Below are positions 5,477-8,647 of a stretch of 8,647 nucleotides of DNA, one piece after another. The notes under the pieces are model-generated. The model ran no database searches, had not been told where the DNA came from, and saw only the letters and a program-made list of their open reading frames with translations. Source of the DNA: Caldifarciminota bacterium (lineage in GTDB: Bacteria; Hydrothermota; Hydrothermia; S141-80); contig JALUJC010000244.1 in the NCBI GenBank assembly GCA_027053375.1, positions 1 to 8,647 of the forward strand, read 5' to 3'. Position numbers and translations under genes: made by a program. Each line of letters begins with the position of its first letter. The stretch's first letter is position 1.

Positions 5477-6626
5477 GAGCCACCGCCTCCAGAAGTTCCC
5501 TCCATGCCTTCACGCCGCGGGTGAGGTCCGGGATCTGTGTCCGAACCCAGCGCTGCCCTTCCCGGGCCATGCGTGCGCGAACCTCCGGGTGCGCCAGAAG
5601 AAAGGTCACCGCTTCCGCCAGGCGCTCCACATCGCCGGGGGGATAGAACCATGCCTGCACACGATGACGCATGCCCAGCGAGCGGTAAACCGGAAGTGCG
5701 GCCGCGACCGCAGGCATCCCCAGCGCCATGGCTTCAAGGAGGCTGCGCCCCAACGATTCCTGGTGAGAGGGATGAAGCACAAGGTGGGCCTGCCGGAGAT
5801 AGGCCGCCACCTGGTCGGGAGGGACCACCCCCGTCAGGTGGACCCGGTCCTCCACGTGCAGCTGACGGGCAAGCTCCTGCAGGGATCCCCGGAGCGGACC
5901 GTCCCCCACCAGCCACAGGTGAACCGGCCGTCCCGGTTGCCGGAGGCGAGCAAGTGCCCGGACCGCATCGGCCTGCCCCTTGAGGGGGTGGTACATCCCC
6001 ACCACCACCAGGTGGAAGGCATCGGGAGGTATCAGCACCGTACGGGTTTCGGACGGTTCGTGAACAGGAATCCACTGGGGGAGCACCTCACCGTGCCCCC
6101 GGAGTTCCGGGATGTGTTCCTCCCAGACCTGTCGCAGGTGGCTGGATACGAAGACCGGGTGCGTGTGACGCTTTCGCAGAAGACGGCGCAGCCAGGGTTC
6201 CGGAAAGATCCAGGCGTAGTCCATGGCCCAGGGGTCCTCGTGAATCCACCACACGTGGGGTTTGCGCCACAGCGCAGCGGCAAAGGCGCCCACCCAGAGC
6301 ACCGAGGTGGTGCTGACCACCACACGGGGACGGTGTTTGCGGAGCAGCACCCCCAGCTTTCCCAGCGTGGATCCATGTTTCAGGCGCGCCTTCAGGTTTG
6401 TCAGGAGGGAGGAGGTCCAGCTTACCGCGAGCGGCAGGGGAAGGAGCTCCACGTTTACGCCCATCTTCCGGAGGGAGGACTCCAGAAACCCCGTTCCGGG
6501 CACCACCACCGTGATGCGGAATGGCGTGTGCGTACGCAGTGCGTCCACCAGATCCAGGAGAGCGAGTTCGGCTCCCCCGATCCCGGCCGTGTGGGCCAGA
6601 AACATCACCGCGCGCGGTTCAGACAT
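5469..6626 (-). CDS. GT4-family glycosyltransferase
   Basis: A 385-residue retaining GT-B glycosyltransferase, a normal length for the family. The N-terminal acceptor domain opens with AVMFLAHTAGIGGAE (6-20), containing the glycine loop. In the C-terminal donor domain are VVVGMYHPLKGQ (207-218) with the conserved Lys216, LVGDGPLRGSL (239-249), and the EX7E motif formed by Glu290 and Glu298 in PSHQESLGRSLLEAM. It would transfer a sugar from a nucleotide donor to the growing lipid-linked oligosaccharide at the cytoplasmic membrane. The ATG at 6626 overlaps the stop of sulfotransferase A by 8 bp (ATGTCTGA) and has GGAAGGA five bases upstream; a TTG at 6656 would add ten residues but lacks this support. 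It is flanked by sulfotransferases on both sides and coupled to each. The donor sugar cannot be predicted. Confidence 0.94.
   Translation of the reverse strand: MSEPRAVMFLAHTAGIGGAELALLDLVDALRTHTPFRITVVVPGTGFLESSLRKMGVNVELLPLPLAVSWTSSLLTNLKARLKHGSTLGKLGVLLRKHRPRVVVSTTSVLWVGAFAAALWRKPHVWWIHEDPWAMDYAWIFPEPWLRRLLRKRHTHPVFVSSHLRQVWEEHIPELRGHGEVLPQWIPVHEPSETRTVLIPPDAFHLVVVGMYHPLKGQADAVRALARLRQPGRPVHLWLVGDGPLRGSLQELARQLHVEDRVHLTGVVPPDQVAAYLRQAHLVLHPSHQESLGRSLLEAMALGMPAVAAALPVYRSLGMRHRVQAWFYPPGDVERLAEAVTFLLAHPEVRARMAREGQRWVRTQIPDLTRGVKAWRELLEAVARG
5486..5490 (-). promoter_or_regulatory. Ribosome binding site supporting a GTG start for sulfotransferase B
   Basis: GGAGG on the minus strand, nine bases before the GTG at 5476 and inside the end of the GT4 gene. 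It supports use of the GTG as the start. Confidence 0.65.
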
Positions 6627-7590
6627 CCCAGTCCTTCCATTCCGGGATGGGACCAATCAGGGAGAAGAGCGTTTGCACGTCTTCCCGCAACCGGGGAAGG
6701 AGCAGGCGGCGCATCTCCGTATGCGTCATGCCCGGGTCACGCGCCCTGCGACGGTGCTCTTCCAGCCAGTACCACACGTCGTACACCCGTCTTCCCAGCG
6801 TCCATTTCACCGCTTTCCGCACAGGCCAGAAGCGCTGCATACCCAGCCCCACCCGGAGCACCAGGTCTGCCCACCACCGCATCCAGGGCCGGCGTGTCAC
6901 CTCCCGGCTGTGGCGCCTGCCCAGGGGGAGCGGGCGGGGCTCCACCCCCAGAAACCGCAGCAGCGGGCGGAGGGTGGTTTCCGGCTGGCGGATCAGGCGT
7001 TCAAACACCACAATATGGATCTGTTCCCGGGGGAAGTGGGCGAGGTATTCTCCCAGCACCCGCGCATAGAGGCTGGCGCGTGCAATCAGGGCGGGAAGGT
7101 GGGCAAACACGTTCCCGCTGTGGATACGCAGTGCGGGGTCAAAAACCGCATTCAGGCGATCCGGATCAAAGGCCTCCTCCAGGAAGTGCGGGAAGGAGAG
7201 GGGGAGTTCATCCCGCTGGAGGTGCTCCAGATAGTGGGAGATCAGCCGGTCCGCGGGATCCCGGAGCACCACCAGGATGCGGATCTCCGGAAAGCTGTTC
7301 CGGAGGTAGGCCGCGAAGGAAGGGTCCATCCAGAAGCGGGGGTTGACCAGCCCCATCCGGAGCCCGCCGGGGGGCGGACGATGAAGATCCAGGGCATAAC
7401 GTTCCCGCAGAATGCGCCTCCACCCAGACACGGAAAGCCGATCGCCCGGTTCCCGCAGTTCCACCTCTTTCCCGAAAGGCATGTGGATCTGCGGGTGGGC
7501 TTTGAGCGCATAGTGCAGGCTGGTGGTGGCGGTTTTGGGTGCCCCCACGCAAAGAAAGGTCAGCGGCGGAGACAGGGCGTCAGCCGCCAT
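6619..7590 (-). CDS. PAPS-dependent carbohydrate sulfotransferase A (Sulfotransfer_1-like)
   Basis: A 323-residue sulfotransferase, paralogous to those at 4523-5476 and 863-1780. The 5'-phosphosulfate loop is CVGAPKTATTSL (14-25), with Ala21 where its paralogues have Gly. The 3'-phosphate motif VVLRDPADRLISHY (107-120) has Arg110 and Ser118. FGKEVEL (39-45) places Glu42 at the candidate catalytic-base position, although the following FF of the heparan-sulfate enzymes is absent. The C-terminal third is rich in Trp and Arg (for example WMRWWADL at 236-243), which may bind an anionic or lipid-linked glycan; that is inference. The frame stays open upstream into the flippase gene, but the ATG at 7590 places the P-loop where the paralogues have it and begins 2 bp after the flippase stop. 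No strong Shine-Dalgarno sequence is seen. The acceptor is unknown. Confidence 0.92.
   Translation of the reverse strand: MAADALSPPLTFLCVGAPKTATTSLHYALKAHPQIHMPFGKEVELREPGDRLSVSGWRRILRERYALDLHRPPPGGLRMGLVNPRFWMDPSFAAYLRNSFPEIRILVVLRDPADRLISHYLEHLQRDELPLSFPHFLEEAFDPDRLNAVFDPALRIHSGNVFAHLPALIARASLYARVLGEYLAHFPREQIHIVVFERLIRQPETTLRPLLRFLGVEPRPLPLGRRHSREVTRRPWMRWWADLVLRVGLGMQRFWPVRKAVKWTLGRRVYDVWYWLEEHRRRARDPGMTHTEMRRLLLPRLREDVQTLFSLIGPIPEWKDWDV
6632..6638 (-). promoter_or_regulatory. Ribosome binding site that fixes the GT4 start
   Basis: GGAAGGA on the minus strand, five bases before the ATG at 6626 and inside the last codons of sulfotransferase A. It favours this ATG over the upstream TTG at 6656. 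Confidence 0.65.
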
Positions 7591-7592
7591 GG

Positions 7593-8647
7593 TCACACCA
7601 CCGACACCCGGATGCGAAACCGTTTCCACACAAACCAGGACAGGATCACATTCCACACCATCATGGCCAGGGCGGTGGCCAGGGCTGTGCCGAAATAGCC
7701 GTAGCGGGGGGTGAGCAGCAGGTTCAGCACCACATTGAGCAGCACGCTTGCCCCCACCCCCACCATCAGGTCCCGCTCGTTGCGTGTCATGGACAGGATC
7801 CAGCCCACCGATCCGGCCCCCACGTTCACCAGCTGACCCAGGGACATCAGGATCAGCGTGGGATAGGCCGCCCGAAAGGCCTGTCCCGCCAGTCCCAGGA
7901 TCCACCGGCCCAGCAGGACATACACCCCGGCAAGGGCGGCCGATCCCAGAAAGGCCAGGCGGATCTTGGTTCGGATAAAACGCTGCAGGGCGGTGTAGTC
8001 CCTGCGTTCATGAAACTGGACGATGCGGGGACCGATCACTGCATTGGCCACCAGCAGAAAGAAGGACACAAACCCTGCCAGGCGGTTGGCCAGACGGTAG
8101 AGGCCGATTTCCTCCGAGGTGCGCAGCGCCCCCAGCATCAGCACGTCAATCTGTGCGTTCAGGGTGAACAGGGTGCCCACCACAAACAGGGGCACCGCCG
8201 AGGCCATCCAGGCCCGCACCCGGAAGGTGGGAGGGGTGGAAAACACCTCCCGGGGGAGGAAACGGTACACCCAGAACCCCAGGATCCCGAGGGTGCCCAG
8301 GGATGCCAGCACCTGAACCTCCAGGGCGGCCCGCAGATGCAGCCGTGTCAGAAGATACAGCAGGGCATAGGCCCCCACCACCAGCATCTGCTGAATGGGA
8401 AACTGGGCGCGGGGAATGCGCTTCAACCCCTGGAGGGTGAAGATCAGCAGGGCGTTCCAGCCGTTGAACAGAAGCAGGGGCAGGAGGAGACGCAGGCCGG
8501 CGTGCCGTTCAGGCGTCATGCCCGGAATCCAGGGCACCGCCACCAGCGCCACCAGCGCCATCACCGCCGCCGCTCCCATCTCCCAGGAGAAGGTCCAGGT
8601 GAGCAGCCCCCGCACCTCCCCCCAGCGCCCGTGCACCTGTGTCGCCC
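7593..8647 (-). CDS. Wzx-type polysaccharide flippase (MATE/MOP-like), 5' end cut by window edge
   Basis: The frame is open to the right edge, giving 350 residues of the C-terminal part; family members usually have 420-500, so roughly 80-150 N-terminal residues are missing. About ten hydrophobic segments can be counted (near visible residues 20-40, 50-75, 83-103, 108-130, 146-168, 186-206, 228-250, 261-285, 293-312 and 318-341). Family-like features are NAQIDVLMLGALRTSEEIGLY (163-183, a helix followed by the cytoplasmic loop) and GQLVNVGAGSVGWILSMTRNER (270-291). Proteins of this group flip undecaprenyl-linked oligosaccharide across the inner membrane for Wzy-dependent polymerisation. It ends in VSVV with TGA 2 bp before sulfotransferase A, so it is probably co-transcribed with it. 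The last residues (KRFRIRVSVV) form a basic tail. A GTG at 8636 is internal and not the start. Confidence 0.87.
   Translation of the reverse strand, partial: ATQVHGRWGEVRGLLTWTFSWEMGAAAVMALVALVAVPWIPGMTPERHAGLRLLLPLLLFNGWNALLIFTLQGLKRIPRAQFPIQQMLVVGAYALLYLLTRLHLRAALEVQVLASLGTLGILGFWVYRFLPREVFSTPPTFRVRAWMASAVPLFVVGTLFTLNAQIDVLMLGALRTSEEIGLYRLANRLAGFVSFFLLVANAVIGPRIVQFHERRDYTALQRFIRTKIRLAFLGSAALAGVYVLLGRWILGLAGQAFRAAYPTLILMSLGQLVNVGAGSVGWILSMTRNERDLMVGVGASVLLNVVLNLLLTPRYGYFGTALATALAMMVWNVILSWFVWKRFRIRVSVV

Noticed and set aside
5208..7346. A 712-codon open frame on the plus strand, antisense to the GT4 gene and parts of two sulfotransferases.
   Set aside because: It is a by-product of GC-rich coding DNA on the other strand. 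Its translation is low-complexity (Pro, Gly, Arg, His) with no family motif, while the minus-strand frames carry clear catalytic motifs.
6262..7698. A 478-codon plus-strand open frame across sulfotransferase A.
   Set aside because: It crosses two real gene junctions on the opposite strand, has no recognisable domain and has a biased composition; it is a shadow frame.
7591..7905. A 105-residue N-terminal extension of sulfotransferase A.
   Set aside because: It overlaps the flippase gene in another frame and is Gly/Pro/Arg-rich. The ATG at 7590 puts the P-loop at the same position as in the paralogues.
1..8647. RNA genes, CRISPR arrays, insertion sequences or attachment sites.
   Set aside because: No tRNA-like folds, regularly spaced repeats, transposase motifs or flanking direct repeats were seen; nearly all bases are in the ten assigned genes.

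Overview
The window is a run of ten protein genes, all on the minus strand, so transcription runs from high to low coordinates. It reads as the interior of a bacterial cell-surface polysaccharide locus (exopolysaccharide, capsule, O-antigen or S-layer glycan) whose product is probably sulfated. Two genes run off the edges: a Wzx-type flippase at the right and a dTDP-sugar 3,4-ketoisomerase at the left. The host is a bacterium with GC-rich DNA (about 62-65% across the right two thirds by hand counts), clear Shine-Dalgarno sites and sigma-70-like promoter hexamers. Those hexamers argue mildly against Bacteroidota. I cannot name a genus.

Right module (about 2500-8647, GC-rich), in transcription order: flippase (partial), sulfotransferase A, GT4 glycosyltransferase, sulfotransferase B, sulfotransferase C (a different, Sulfotransfer_3-like type) and GT2 glycosyltransferase. 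The first five are packed with a 2-bp gap or overlaps of 8, 8 and 4 bp, which indicates one translationally coupled transcript. A 93-bp gap before the GT2 gene holds a plausible promoter, a GC-rich leader hairpin and a perfect AGGAGG ribosome site.

Left module (1 to about 2450, about 38-52% GC): a NeuD/PglD-like acyltransferase preceded by a second promoter candidate (TGGACA-17-TATACT), an AT-rich sulfotransferase D, a QdtC-like left-handed beta-helix N-acyltransferase, and the start of a QdtA/FdtA (WxcM-like) ketoisomerase. The last two belong to the pathway for 3-acetamido-3,6-dideoxyhexoses (Quip3NAc or Fucp3NAc). The matching aminotransferase is expected just beyond the left edge.

Working together, the left-hand enzymes would make an acetylated amino-deoxysugar nucleotide, the GT2 and GT4 enzymes would build a lipid-linked repeat unit, up to four PAPS-dependent sulfotransferases would sulfate it, and the flippase would export it. 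Four sulfotransferases in 8.6 kb, three of one paralogous type and one distinct, interleaved with glycosyltransferases, is the most notable feature. The GC step near 2450-2500 suggests that the locus was assembled from at least two sources.
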